A stretch of 49,316 nt of DNA, from contig NZ_LSIC01000173.1 of assembly GCF_001556045.1 (NCBI RefSeq), forward strand, positions 1 to 49,316. The letters are read 5' to 3'. The notes beneath the pieces were generated by a model, which saw only the letters and a program-made list of their open reading frames with translations, made no database searches and was not told the DNA's origin. The stretch comes from Bradyrhizobium sp. CCH5-F6 (GTDB lineage: Bacteria > Pseudomonadota > Alphaproteobacteria > Rhizobiales > Xanthobacteraceae). A program made the translations under genes and the position numbers. Shown one piece after another: positions 31,889 to 38,527 of this stretch; position 1 is the first letter of the stretch, and each line of letters starts with the position of its first letter.

Positions 31889-32878
31889 TTATTTGAGCCG
31901 CTCGAGCGAAGCTATCCTGTCTTCAAGCGCGACGATCCGGCGAAGAAGGTCGAGGCGCGACAGCCCGAGGGTCGCACGTGTCGATCCGATGACGGAAGCG
32001 GCAGCACACGGCCGCCCGGAGTCGGGAGCAAGGACGCTGAAGATGCGCAGGACGCCGTCGCCGGTCAACACATCCACCCAGCCCTCGGAAGGTGACCGCC
32101 CTGCGATCCGGCCTGGTACGCGGCCGATAAAGCGGGGAGCGTCAAGCCGCGGCGACGCGTTGGCGATGGTGAGCCGCTGTCCGTCAAGGTGGGTGAAGGC
32201 GCCGGGAAATGGTGGCGTCAGGGCGCGGATCAGCCGATCGATGATATCGGTCGGCTGCCGCCAGTCTATCTCTCCATCGTCCGGAACACGAGCGCAGCCG
32301 TAGGAGGTGTGGTCGGCATTCTGAGACGTCCCCTGGTAGCCGGCAATCGCTTCGATGACGACCCTGCCGAGCTCACGTTCCTGGATTGCGTTGAGGCGCT
32401 CGTAGAGCGAGGTCACCGTGTCGTTCGCGCCGATCGGGATCGCCTGCTGAAACAGCAGATTGCCGCCATCAAGATCCGGGATCACGAGGTGAATGCTGAT
32501 CCCGGCAGTCGTCTCGCCATTGATGAGTGCCCAGTTGACGTTGGCGCGACCGCGATATTGCGGCAGAAGCGAATAGTGCACGTTGACGAAGCGACACGAT
32601 GCAAGAATGTGCGGCGGGATGATCCGATCGAACGAGGAAATCACGACGGCCGCCGGGCGTGCGTCCGCGATGACGTTCTGAAGTTGGGCCAATTCCTGCA
32701 TTTCCGTGAGCGGGATGGCGCGGGCTTGCGCAAAAGCCCTCAACTCCTCCGTATCGGGCTGGCCCGGTTTTCGGAAGATCTGGACCACGCGGCACCGCGC
32801 TGCCAACGAGCGAAGCGCCGTGAAGCCCGTCGGTCCGTCCGCGAGGAGCACGACATCGGGCTGCGGCCGCTCTGTCAT
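31889..32878 (-). CDS. Formyltransferase (methionyl-tRNA formyltransferase fold, probable sugar N-formyltransferase)
   Basis: A 329-residue formyltransferase using N10-formyl-tetrahydrofolate. Catalytic residues are visible as Asn 99 and His 101 in FVNVHYSLLPQYRG and Asp 137 in IPDLDGGNLL. A C-terminal formyl_trans_C-like part (from about 200) ends in a coiled-coil-like SRLDLLRRIVALEDRIASLE, which is not usual for Fmt. A housekeeping Fmt would normally sit beside the peptide deformylase gene, which is absent here. With amino-sugar genes in the locus, N-formylation of an amino sugar in the glycan is the better guess. It begins one base after the upstream gene's stop, in one reverse-strand operon. 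Confidence 0.82.
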   Translation of the reverse strand: MTERPQPDVVLLADGPTGFTALRSLAARCRVVQIFRKPGQPDTEELRAFAQARAIPLTEMQELAQLQNVIADARPAAVVISSFDRIIPPHILASCRFVNVHYSLLPQYRGRANVNWALINGETTAGISIHLVIPDLDGGNLLFQQAIPIGANDTVTSLYERLNAIQERELGRVVIEAIAGYQGTSQNADHTSYGCARVPDDGEIDWRQPTDIIDRLIRALTPPFPGAFTHLDGQRLTIANASPRLDAPRFIGRVPGRIAGRSPSEGWVDVLTGDGVLRIFSVLAPDSGRPCAAASVIGSTRATLGLSRLDLLRRIVALEDRIASLERLK

Positions 32879-32879
32879 G

Positions 32880-34100
32880 TCACCCCTGCCATGGTACGAG
32901 CTGGGCGAAACCATCCCGCGCAATGGCACCGCCGCGGCGCACCCATTCGGCCGCGCGCAACCCGCCAGTCTGCAATCGTACGATCGCCTCGGGACCAATC
33001 TCCGACAGCAGAATGCCCATATGGCCCTGTCCGACGGATAGTGTGGGCCAGACCGCAAGTTCATTCACGGCCAGCGCCGCTCGATCGATGTCGCCCCAGA
33101 ACTGCACGACGACGGTGCCGGCTGACGCGCATGCGGCCAGATGGGCAGCCTCCGCCTGGCCGACGCGCGGCGCGTCCGCTGGTTGCAAGGCGACGACGAA
33201 GGCATCCCATTCGCCTGGATGAACCGCCGCAACGCTGTTGAACGTCTCGACGTTTGCCCCAAGGCTTGCCAACCCGGCGTGCAGCGGAGCAAGAAAGTCA
33301 TTGTCGCAGAGCAGGGCGATCCTGTTGCCGAGGACGGCCAGACCGCAGTCGTGCAACTGCTTCACGGCGAGCGGGCCGAGGAACGAGAAGACATTGACGG
33401 CGGGGTGCCGCTCGTTGACGCCGACCACCGGGATCTTGCGCCGTGCGCACGCTTCGATATCCAGGTCCTCACGACGAAATTCCCAGGCCTCGAACATCAA
33501 GGCGATCGCGCAGTCGTCGCGCAGCTGGGCGATCAGCGCAGCTGTAAGAGGCCGAAGATGGCCACTGTTGGTGACGATGTCGACCTCGTGAAGCACCTCT
33601 GGACCGATCTTCTCCACGATCTCGATACGATCAGCGACGCCCAGGGGGATTGCCAACTCCAAAGTCTCCCTCTTGGCGTCGGACACTGTCCCGTGGCGGC
33701 TCGGTTTCGCGAACGCGTAGACGTGCTTGGCTCCGGCCATTGCAGCGAGGACTGGGGTCACGGCATAAGCACCGGTCGCGGCTTCGGTCAGCACAGTCAT
33801 TCCCGACATGTCCAATCCCGTCTCCGCGACGGCGAGCTTCATCAGCGCTCGCAACCGAACAGACGAGAAGCCTGGCTTGCGGGGAGCTCTCGTATCCGCG
33901 TCGCCGGATCGCAATTGCGCGACGGTTGTTCCGCTCCCGGTCATTGATTGATCCCGTTGTTGTCGCTGGAAGACGCCGGCTTCATGAGGCTTTCGACCGC
34001 TGGGCTCCGGATATCCGATCATGCGTTGCCGGAGCACGTTGCGGAGCGGGCCGGGTCTGAGTGCACGAAGACGATCCTGCCAGCTCATTCGCCGATCCAT
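32880..34100 (-). CDS. Unrecognised Rossmann-like protein, operon partner of the formyltransferase
   Basis: A protein of about 406 residues from the chosen start. It has no signal peptide or membrane helix and I cannot name the family. Residues with TVLTEAATGAYAVTPVLAAM then AGAKHVYAFAKPSRHGTVSD look like a Rossmann nucleotide-binding fold (methyltransferase- or dehydrogenase-like). A second, similar half begins near LAVLGNRIALLCDNDFLAPL. ATG 34100 has a GAGGGCGG-type ribosome-binding site; ATG 33944 is an alternative that drops a basic head. Translational linkage to the formyltransferase suggests it supplies or recognises that enzyme's substrate. Confidence 0.72.
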   Translation of the reverse strand: MDRRMSWQDRLRALRPGPLRNVLRQRMIGYPEPSGRKPHEAGVFQRQQRDQSMTGSGTTVAQLRSGDADTRAPRKPGFSSVRLRALMKLAVAETGLDMSGMTVLTEAATGAYAVTPVLAAMAGAKHVYAFAKPSRHGTVSDAKRETLELAIPLGVADRIEIVEKIGPEVLHEVDIVTNSGHLRPLTAALIAQLRDDCAIALMFEAWEFRREDLDIEACARRKIPVVGVNERHPAVNVFSFLGPLAVKQLHDCGLAVLGNRIALLCDNDFLAPLHAGLASLGANVETFNSVAAVHPGEWDAFVVALQPADAPRVGQAEAAHLAACASAGTVVVQFWGDIDRAALAVNELAVWPTLSVGQGHMGILLSEIGPEAIVRLQTGGLRAAEWVRRGGAIARDGFAQLVPWQG

Positions 34101-34337
34101 GAGCTTGCCGCCCTCGCGGCCCAATAGCCCACACCGCGGCGCGTCGTCGTGTCGTAAATTGGATGCAAGGAAGGCGCGAGCAGGCGGCAGGTGCCCGGAT
34201 TCCACTGTCATATTCGTTGCGCACTGCGCCGCCTCGGTAAGGCCGCCGCGCGACGAGTGAAGCTGGAAATCGACGCAATTCCGCGGACTCCGATTGCCGC
34301 GGCTTGTGCTGCTTTTCGCCCCAAGCCACCGGCCCTC

Positions 34338-34430
34338 TCATTGAATGTCATATTAAATTCTGGAGCTAAAATGTCAAATTAAATAACTTGGGTAAAAATT
34401 AACCAATTTAAGTTGCGCGACGCGCTGGCG
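34338..34430. promoter_or_regulatory. AT-rich divergent promoter region before the first leader-peptide gene
   Basis: This is the AT-rich core of a gap of about 370 bp between the reverse-strand Rossmann gene and the short exported protein at 34473. It contains CATATTAAATTC, TCAAATTAAATAACTTGG and CCAATTTAAGTTGC. TTTAAGTTGC (34407-34416) matches the reverse complement of a decamer at 4078-4087. The rest of the gap shows no gene. It probably includes the promoter for 34473 and maybe for the reverse operon. Confidence 0.5.
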
Positions 34431-34472
34431 CGCGTTAACATGAAAATGGCTGGATCATGGAGGGTGATGTCG

Positions 34473-34694
34473 ATGGCTCAGCTCGATACCGAGAATGAAG
34501 ATCGGCGTGAATTCCTGAAGAGCTGCGGAAAGTTCGCAGCCGTAACCCCTCCGGCGATGACGCTGTTGCTTTCCACCTCGTTGACCTCTGCGGCCATTGC
34601 CGGTTCCGGCGGACGGTCTGTGCGGGGCAACAATGGCTTCGGCAACCGGGGAAATGACGGCAGCCCTAACGGGAAACAGGACGTTAGCCGTTAA
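34473..34694 (+). CDS. Short exported protein with twin-arginine-like leader, paralogue 1
   Basis: A 73-residue protein. The leader has Arg 11-Arg 12 in EDRREFLKSCGKF, a hydrophobic core VTPPAMTLLLSTSLTS, and an AIA cleavage-like motif at 41-43, leaving a mature peptide of about 30 residues rich in Gly, Asn and Arg (GNNGFGNRGNDG). The same leader occurs in the protein at 36444. RRxFLK fits the Tat consensus, so Tat export is likely. GGAGGG at 34459-34464 gives ideal spacing to ATG 34473; an in-frame ATG at 34467 is close. I cannot assign a function. Confidence 0.72.
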   Translation: MAQLDTENEDRREFLKSCGKFAAVTPPAMTLLLSTSLTSAAIAGSGGRSVRGNNGFGNRGNDGSPNGKQDVSR

Positions 34695-34778
34695 AGGTCG
34701 AGCCTGGAGGCAAAGGAAGAGCCTGCCCGCTGGCGACGAACGCCGGTCGGTCAATGCAGGCTTAGGTCAATTGCAGGC

Positions 34779-35123
34779 TCAGCCGGTTCGGCGGCGCCTT
34801 TGTCCTGATGCGCGGTCAATCAGGAGATCGTTCAGCTTCTTGCCGGCTCGAAGCTGAGCCTTCAGCCATCGCGGCTGCTTGCCGCGCCCCGACCAAGTTT
34901 CGGACGGATTCTTGGGGTTCTGGTATTTAGGTAGTACCGGGGGGTAGGGGCGGCGCGGACGTTCCTGGGTCTGGGCCGGAGCGGCCGTTCCCTCGATCCT
35001 GCGAAGCCTCTCTTCGAGCTTGGCTTTTTCCGCAGTCATCCTTCGACTAAGAACAGCCGTGACCTCATCGTAAAGTCCCCACAGCTCGGCTGTGGTCATG
35101 GATGCCCAGTCGTCGTTCCCCAT
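34779..35123 (-). CDS. H-NS-family DNA-binding protein
   Basis: A 114-residue nucleoid-associated protein. An N-terminal helical oligomerisation part (MTTAELWGLYDEVTAVLSRR) is followed by a basic linker and the C-terminal H-NS DNA-binding core, YQNPKNPSETWSGRGKQPRW (about 67-86), with the TWSGRG loop that inserts into AT-rich minor grooves. The basic tail ends RRRRTG. ATG 35123 is likely; ATG 35099 starts at MTTAEL. It lies between the two leader-peptide genes and next to strongly AT-rich promoters, so local silencing is a natural guess, though relatives are often encoded elsewhere. Confidence 0.9.
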   Translation of the reverse strand: MGNDDWASMTTAELWGLYDEVTAVLSRRMTAEKAKLEERLRRIEGTAAPAQTQERPRRPYPPVLPKYQNPKNPSETWSGRGKQPRWLKAQLRAGKKLNDLLIDRASGQRRRRTG

Positions 35124-35240
35124 CGAAGCCGTCCCAACTCCCCCCAACCAAAACAGCAGGGGGATTATCAGGTCGAGCCCGGGTCCGGCAAGCACGATCC
35201 ACTCGCGCGGCGGCGCCAGTGTGCAATGCGGTGCTCGGTG

Positions 35241-35426
35241 TTAACGGATCATCCCGTGCCTCCGATCGGGCGGTCGATTCCCTGGCGCTCTCCGCCTGTG
35301 GGCTCGTCGCCTGGGCGAAAGCAATCGCTGCTCGGCCTTCAACACGCGACTACGCAAGTTCTGCAATTCGGCAAATTGAACGATCAGAGCCTGATGAGTT
35401 TCACGCAAAACAATCGAAGAATACAT
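35241..35426 (-). CDS. Possible small coiled-coil protein upstream of the H-NS gene
   Basis: A 61-residue reverse-strand frame starting MYSSIVLRETHQALIVQFAE, with a heptad-like LQNLRSRVLKAEQRLL and a very basic tail. A GTAGGTGG-type ribosome-binding site lies upstream of the ATG. It is 117 bp ahead of the H-NS gene on the same strand. There is no recognised family. Codon use is plausible for a gene but the length gives little evidence. Confidence 0.35.
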   Translation of the reverse strand: MYSSIVLRETHQALIVQFAELQNLRSRVLKAEQRLLSPRRRAHRRRAPGNRPPDRRHGMIR

Positions 35427-36443
35427 GTGACCACCTACTCATTGCCAACGATGCCTCCCGTGACCGCGCATTGAAGTTGCTGAATTGACGAAGATGCAGC
35501 TCCAACCTGGGTGACCGGTTTTCATCGGCGCTACAGGACTGCGAAACGCAGCCATTCTCGTGCTGGAATCCCAGCTTCGCTTCGATGGATAGTATTACCT
35601 TTGTCCTCCCTCTCGGAGGCGAACTCTTATGATGGCCTCCCTTTCACCGAAATTCCGTCGAATGTTAGATTTAAATCGTGAGCGTCCAATATATCGTTCG
35701 TGATGGAGACGGCAACGATTTAATTCGCTGTCGACCATAATATCAAGGTCGGAGATCGGGGCGTCGATGACGTTTCCCTGAGGAAATTGGCCGATCCAAT
35801 CCATCGGGCGCTCTCGCAAGAAGGTTCCATTCTCGGAACTCGCGGTCTTGGATTTTACGCGGGAACCCGCATTTCCGCAGTGCGGCGCGGCCTCGCAAAG
35901 TCCTCGCGGCATTGGCGATTTTGCAGGCCGAGTTTGCATGCGGTGTCTCGCGAGCCGGGGTTCAATCGGGCAGCATCGGTATCCAGCCGGCTGAATTGAC
36001 GACGCTTTCGCGCCTTCCGGAGCACGCAAGCACGGTCGCTCGGGTGCCAGATGCTCAACCATGTCGCGTCAGGCATGTTGCGTCAGGCCCCGTTCGACCT
36101 CGGCAAACCTCGAGAGGTTGAGCCGCCCACCTTGACGGCTTGGCTGTTGTGGCGGCCGCCAACTCGTCCTGATCGGGGCTGGATGCCCTGAGGTCGGGCT
36201 TTCACGGACGCAACCGAGCCTGCGCTTGTCCGGATTAAGTATGGATTGAACGCGTCAGGTTGCGGATCGTCACTCAAATCCGGGCGGCAACGTTCGGAAG
36301 TCGAGGAAAGGGCAGGGAAATTGCGCGCGAGCCGTCGCCGCGCGCGTTCCGGAATTTCCCGCCGGGGTGAAGAAAATTCTTGGCTGAAAGCCTATTTAAT
36401 ATATAATGCTGGAAATTAAATTTTAAATCCAGGAGAGCGCATC
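35427..36443. other. About 1 kb without a supported gene, with AT-rich blocks and a tandem repeat
   Basis: AT-rich patches occur at about 35660-35750 and 36388-36430 (CTATTTAATATATAATGC, GGAAATTAAATTTTAAATCC). GCTGGAATCCCAGC (35562-35575) is a small hairpin. A 14-bp tandem repeat, CATGTCGCGTCAGG then CATGTTGCGTCAGG, lies at 36060-36087. AGGAGAGC at 36431 serves the GTG start at 36444. No reading frame here resembles a known protein; decayed DNA or an unseen RNA is possible. Confidence 0.4.
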
Positions 36444-36944
36444 GTGACCCGGGACGGCAACGAAGACGACGACCGGCGGGCGTTTTTGAAAACATGCGGA
36501 AGATTTGCGGTCGTAACACCCCCCGCGATGACCCTGCTTCTATCCACGTCCCTGACTTCAACAGCCATCGCAAGTTCGGGCGGCCTGCATGCAAGGTCGC
36601 AGAGCGACAATGGGCGGTCGTTCTTCGATAACGATCGGTCTTCCGAGGCAGGGCCGGGAGGCTCCAGCGGCGGGGCGTCAGGCGGTGGTGGGGGGGCGCC
36701 CGGCGGTCGCCCCGCTACGTCATCCCGTCCCGCAGGGACCTCCGGCGGCGGATCCGGCGGTAGCATCGGGCCCCGAGGTGGCGGAGGAAGCGCCAACGGG
36801 CCTTCCGCAACCGGTGGCAGCTCTGGAATTCCAAGCGCCAATGGCGGGGTCGATTGTGCGGATGAAGAGAACGAGGAAAAGCGCAGGGCCGATTGCCCCC
36901 GCGTCAGCACTCGGATTTCGAGCGCAACCGACACCGGCCGGTAG
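36444..36944 (+). CDS. Exported glycine-rich protein with twin-arginine-like leader, paralogue 2
   Basis: A 166-residue protein whose first 47 residues closely match the protein at 34473: Arg 11-Arg 12 in DDRRAFLKTCGRF, then VTPPAMTLLLSTSLTS and AIA at 41-43. The remaining 123 residues are unrelated to the short paralogue. They hold a Gly/Ser/Pro-rich disordered stretch (GGSSGGASGGGGGAPGG) and end with two Cys in VDCADEENEEKRRADCPR, which might form a disulfide. The start is GTG 36444 after AGGAGAGC. Promoter AT island at 36385-36430. Function unknown; a secreted matrix or surface peptide is one possibility. Confidence 0.8.
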   Translation: MTRDGNEDDDRRAFLKTCGRFAVVTPPAMTLLLSTSLTSTAIASSGGLHARSQSDNGRSFFDNDRSSEAGPGGSSGGASGGGGGAPGGRPATSSRPAGTSGGGSGGSIGPRGGGGSANGPSATGGSSGIPSANGGVDCADEENEEKRRADCPRVSTRISSATDTGR

Positions 36945-37190
36945 TGGTCTTCTCGGTCCATGATCGGACCTCGTAGGCTGCTGCACCGGTAACGTCAGGC
37001 ACTATGCGGTTGTCCCGGTTCACGAGACCGAGCTTCGGGACCTTATCATCTTGTCAGTGGTGCTCGAGCTAAACTTCCTTGCCCGTCACCGGCGGCAAGC
37101 CGTTCATCTGATCGAACGTTTCCGTTCGCGATGCAAATGAGAACCTGGAGGCGCCGCGAGCGAGCCGCCAGGTCTCAAGCAGAGTCTCGA

Positions 37191-37706
37191 TCACGCCGCG
37201 GTCGACGCCTTGGCGTTGACGCCCTTGCGCAGCGCCACCGTGTTCAGCTTGGTGTTGGCGGCCTTCTCTTCGTTCAGGTTGGTGGTGAGGAAGCGCACGA
37301 TGTCGTCGTGGCCGAGCTCCTCGGCCCAGGCGATCAGCGTGCCGTAGCGGCAAATTTCGTAGTGCTCCACGGCCTGTGCGTTCGCCACGATCGCGGCATC
37401 CAGCACGGCCTTGTCCTCGATCTCGCCGGCGGTCTCGTCGGCTTCCTTGATGAGGCCGTCGATGGCCGGACAATGAGTGCCGCTCGGCTCCTTGCCGAGT
37501 TTCGCGAACACCTTGTCGAGGCGCTCGACCTGCTTGGTGGTCTCTTCCAGATGGGCTTTCAGCCCGGCGACGAGGTCCCTGTTGGTCGCCTTATCGATCA
37601 TCTTCGGCAGCGCCTTCAGGATCTGCTGCTCCGCGTAATAGATGTCCTGGAGCCCGTGCAGCAGCAGGTCTTCCATCGATTTGATGTCCTTGGTGAAGAA
37701 TCCCAT
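37191..37706 (-). CDS. DUF892 ferritin-like protein (YciE/YciF family)
   Basis: A 171-residue four-helix-bundle protein. It begins FTKDIKSMEDLLLHGLQDIY, continues with YAEQQILKALPKMI and LKAHLEETTKQVERLDKVFA, and has the later EHYEICRYGTLIAWAEELG. Glu and His residues at ferritin-like metal positions are conserved (DIYYAEQ, HLEET, EHYEI). Members are stress-linked, often in osmotic or oxidative responses. GGAGA precedes ATG 37706. It is divergent from the small gene at 37793 across an 86-bp promoter gap. The 246 bp between it and the previous gene show no gene. Confidence 0.93.
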   Translation of the reverse strand: MGFFTKDIKSMEDLLLHGLQDIYYAEQQILKALPKMIDKATNRDLVAGLKAHLEETTKQVERLDKVFAKLGKEPSGTHCPAIDGLIKEADETAGEIEDKAVLDAAIVANAQAVEHYEICRYGTLIAWAEELGHDDIVRFLTTNLNEEKAANTKLNTVALRKGVNAKASTAA

Positions 37707-37792
37707 AAAAGCCGTCTCCTTTTCACTATGATGGCGGTGGAACGCCGTGCGGCCGTGGCTGTTCCATCCTGTGTGCAGATCGGGAGAGCCGA

Positions 37793-37987
37793 ATGAGCGA
37801 TGGAGTGGATCATCTTGCGGGGCTGCTCGGACGTGCGGCGATGGACGTGTGGGGCGACATGCCCCGCGACATCCAGGAAGCGTTGTTCGAGACCGCCATG
37901 AAGGGGCGCCCGACGGAGCGTGAGGAGCTCGCCCGGTTGCTGCACGAGCGGCACCCGCGCACGCTTCATCCGGCCCCGCCAGCCTGA
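37793..37987 (+). CDS. Small conserved-type hypothetical protein
   Basis: A 64-residue acidic-to-basic protein, starting MSDGVDHLAGLLGRAAMDVW and ending in a Pro/His-rich tail (HERHPRTLHPAPPA). GGGAGAG lies upstream of the ATG. It has the composition and codon pattern of a real gene and resembles unnamed short proteins common in rhizobial chromosomes. No function can be assigned. Possible co-regulation with the divergent DUF892 gene. Confidence 0.65.
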   Translation: MSDGVDHLAGLLGRAAMDVWGDMPRDIQEALFETAMKGRPTEREELARLLHERHPRTLHPAPPA

Positions 37988-38123
37988 CGCAGCATCGCAG
38001 GAACGATCGCGCGAGCTCCTGATTGGTGAAATGGGTCGCACGCCTCCGAGCGGCCTCGAATGAAGCTCCGGGAGGCGCATTGCCCAACCGTGTCCGATTT
38101 GTGAGCCGACCGACGTGACTGAG

Positions 38124-38297
38124 ATGAACATCGGAAAGTGGTACGACCCGCTCACGGAGCGCTGGATCGTGCCTCGCCAAACCCACAACATCGCCGCTCT
38201 TGAGCGGTCGAGCGCAGAGAAGGTGCCCGGAGCCCACAAGAGAGCAGAGACGCAGCGGATCTGGGACCTGCTGGTCGATTGCTGCGCACGTGGATGA
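38124..38297 (+). CDS. Possible small hypothetical protein
   Basis: A 57-residue frame, MNIGKWYDPLTERWIVPRQT at its start, hydrophilic and mixed in charge, ending LLVDCCARG. A GTG at 38115 would add three residues. No clear ribosome-binding site or family match. It sits alone between the 64-residue gene and the molybdoenzyme; the following 230 bp contain nothing recognisable. Confidence 0.4.
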   Translation: MNIGKWYDPLTERWIVPRQTHNIAALERSSAEKVPGAHKRAETQRIWDLLVDCCARG

Positions 38298-38527
38298 TGC
38301 CGATCCCGGCGGCCTGACGCCTTGGTTCAGCCGAGCGCAGGTGCGCGGCGGGTATCGAGCTGGATTGCCGTTCGGCGTGCTCCCGTCGTCGATGCGGTGA
38401 AGCAGTCCGCGGCTCCTCGTGCGCAAGGCAGGTCGGCGTTTACGTCAACCCTGATCTCGACGACGTCCGCAGCGGATCGGTGTATTACCGCCCGACTCCA
38501 GAGCGGCGCCGGAACGAGGATCAGACG

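Noticed and set aside
35595..36062. Reverse frame of 155 codons in the gap after the H-NS gene
   Set aside because: No ribosome-binding site or family feature; crosses an AT-rich block with uneven composition.
36060..36087. 14-bp tandem repeat considered as an attachment site
   Set aside because: No integrase or tRNA gene nearby and no distant partner copy noticed.
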